Source of the DNA: Methylomonas sp.
GTDB taxonomy: Bacteria; Pseudomonadota; Gammaproteobacteria; Methylococcales; Methylomonadaceae
DNA: 6,826 bases
Direction: 5' to 3'
Assembly (NCBI GenBank): GCA_026990815.1
Contig: JALXCS010000124.1
Span: 1 to 6,826 of the forward strand
Below, one piece after another: positions 6,076-6,826 of the stretch. The notes beneath the pieces are model-generated. The model was not told where the DNA came from. It searched no databases and saw only the letters and a program-made list of their open reading frames with translations. The first letter of the stretch is position 1. Every line of letters begins with the position of its first letter. The position numbers and the translations under genes were made by a program.

Positions 6076-6826
6076 GTGTAGCCAAACAGCGATCACTAAA
6101 TACCTTGAATATAGTGAATTTTCAGGATTTGATTATTAACAGTCCGGAAAAACAGGCGCTATGGAAGCGAGTTGGTTTTTTTCTGCTCACTTTGGTTTTT
6201 TGGGGGGTATGGTTGTATCTATGGACGCCTTTACCTGAATTGATAGTGAAATTGATCAATAAAGAATTTTCTGGAATCTCCTGGTGTCCTGCAACCTATG
6301 TGGTTGTGTTTTTTGCCATGTTGTTTTCTTTGGCGACCTGGCAAATTGGCTGGTTGCATTATAATCTGGCTCGATTTAAAAATCACGGCCGCCGATTTAA
6401 ACAATCATTGCTGAGTAACCATGAATTGGGTCATTTTTTTACCGTGGATAATCGTAAGCTTAATAATTGGCAGCAGAGTAAATGTTTGGTTATTCAGCAT
6501 AATGATACTGGAGAAATTCAGGAAATTGATGTAAATGATTTATTTTCCTTTAAACCTGAAAAAGCACAGTCAGAGGTTAGTGAGCAACAATTTCAGCGTT
6601 ACTATGTCATCCTTTTACCGGATAGGTACAGTAAGCTATTATTCAAGCGCGTGTCTAATGACCTTGCGGTTATTATGAAAGTGTTGTGCAGTACATTGAA
6701 CATCAAGCTGATTCAATGTCAGCCAGAAAAAAACCATTTAGCATTAATTATTGAGATTCCAGAAAAATACAATGCGGAAAAGATTCTGGATCAGTTGAAA
6801 ACGGCTTCAGCCTCAATTATTAACTC
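6072..6826 (+). CDS. pgaD: PgaD, PNAG synthase subunit with a large C-terminal extension (partial at window edge)
   Basis: PgaD is the small membrane partner of PgaC; in E. coli the two bind c-di-GMP together. ATG 6072 overlaps the pgaC stop (ATGA). The frame stays open for 251 codons to the end of the window, so the 3' end is missing; E. coli PgaD is only about 137 residues. Residues 1-30 are cytoplasmic. Transmembrane helices lie at about 33-54 and 74-96, followed by YNLARF (97-102), which matches the YNKLRF block of E. coli PgaD, and by WQQSKCLVIQHNDTGEIQ (133-150), which matches its closing beta-hairpin. The PgaD core therefore ends near residue 157. A charged linker (about 160-175) leads into a further globular segment from Tyr177 that resembles an IS200-type transposase (separate entry). 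With two helices and both ends inside, as in E. coli PgaD, the extension would face the cytoplasm next to the PgaC catalytic domain. Identity as PgaD is firm from position and core; the role of the extension is unknown. Confidence 0.88.
   Translation, partial: MSVAKQRSLNTLNIVNFQDLIINSPEKQALWKRVGFFLLTLVFWGVWLYLWTPLPELIVKLINKEFSGISWCPATYVVVFFAMLFSLATWQIGWLHYNLARFKNHGRRFKQSLLSNHELGHFFTVDNRKLNNWQQSKCLVIQHNDTGEIQEIDVNDLFSFKPEKAQSEVSEQQFQRYYVILLPDRYSKLLFKRVSNDLAVIMKVLCSTLNIKLIQCQPEKNHLALIIEIPEKYNAEKILDQLKTASASIIN
6600..6826 (+). other. Degenerate IS200/Y1 (HUH) transposase-like domain fused to PgaD (partial)
   Basis: PgaD residues 177-251 align from start to window edge, without gaps, to the N-terminal half of IS200 TnpA as I remember it. 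Matching landmarks are the opening Y-h-h-h..P strand, a helix with I..hLC (201-206), the I+hh strand (211-215), His222 where TnpA has the first His of HUH, the EIP.KY block (228-233; TnpA has EIPPK or SIPPKY), and hh..LK..S (238-247). About a dozen residues are identical and many more are conservative over some 74 positions. The second HUH His is Ala224, so the metal site is broken. The segment where the catalytic Tyr should lie is beyond the window. The domain is in frame with no stop or frameshift, which suggests a retained fold rather than a fresh insertion. An unrelated alpha/beta domain with chance similarity is the alternative. Confidence 0.62.

Overview
The window carries a nearly complete pgaABCD operon on the + strand, for synthesis, partial de-N-acetylation and export of the biofilm polysaccharide poly-beta-1,6-N-acetyl-D-glucosamine (PNAG/PGA). 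The AT-rich DNA (about 40% GC by eye), the Gram-negative outer-membrane porin PgaA and the close match of all four proteins to the enterobacterial Pga set point to a gammaproteobacterium. The species cannot be named from this sequence.

Layout. Bases 1-119 look like the right end of an IS3-family insertion sequence: the last 19 codons of the transposase, a short non-coding tail and a probable terminal end. Bases 122-214 hold a short open frame ending in TAA that may be the 3' stump of a gene cut by the insertion. Bases 215-546 are AT-rich and hold no gene I can support; they probably contain the promoter and leader of the operon. Then follow pgaA (547-3021), pgaB (3023-4753), pgaC (4756-6075) and pgaD (6072 to the window edge, still open). 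Gaps are 1 and 2 bases and the last junction is an ATGA overlap, so this is one transcription unit with probable translational coupling.

How the genes work together. PgaC, a membrane GT2 synthase, with PgaD polymerises UDP-GlcNAc and passes the chain through the inner membrane; in E. coli this complex is switched on by c-di-GMP. PgaB removes some acetyl groups in the periplasm. PgaA binds the polymer with its TPR superhelix and exports it through its beta-barrel.

The main surprise is PgaD. The E. coli protein is about 137 residues, but this one is at least 251 and runs off the window. After a normal two-helix PgaD core (residues 1 to about 157), residues 177-251 align without gaps to the N-terminal half of the IS200/IS605-type Y1 (HUH) transposase. 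The HUH metal site is degraded (His-Leu-Ala instead of His-x-His). This looks like an exapted transposase fold fused to the cytoplasmic tail of the PNAG synthase subunit. PgaB is also unusual: it has no lipobox, is about 100 residues short, and its C-terminal GH153 domain has lost the usual active-site motifs, while its deacetylase site is intact.
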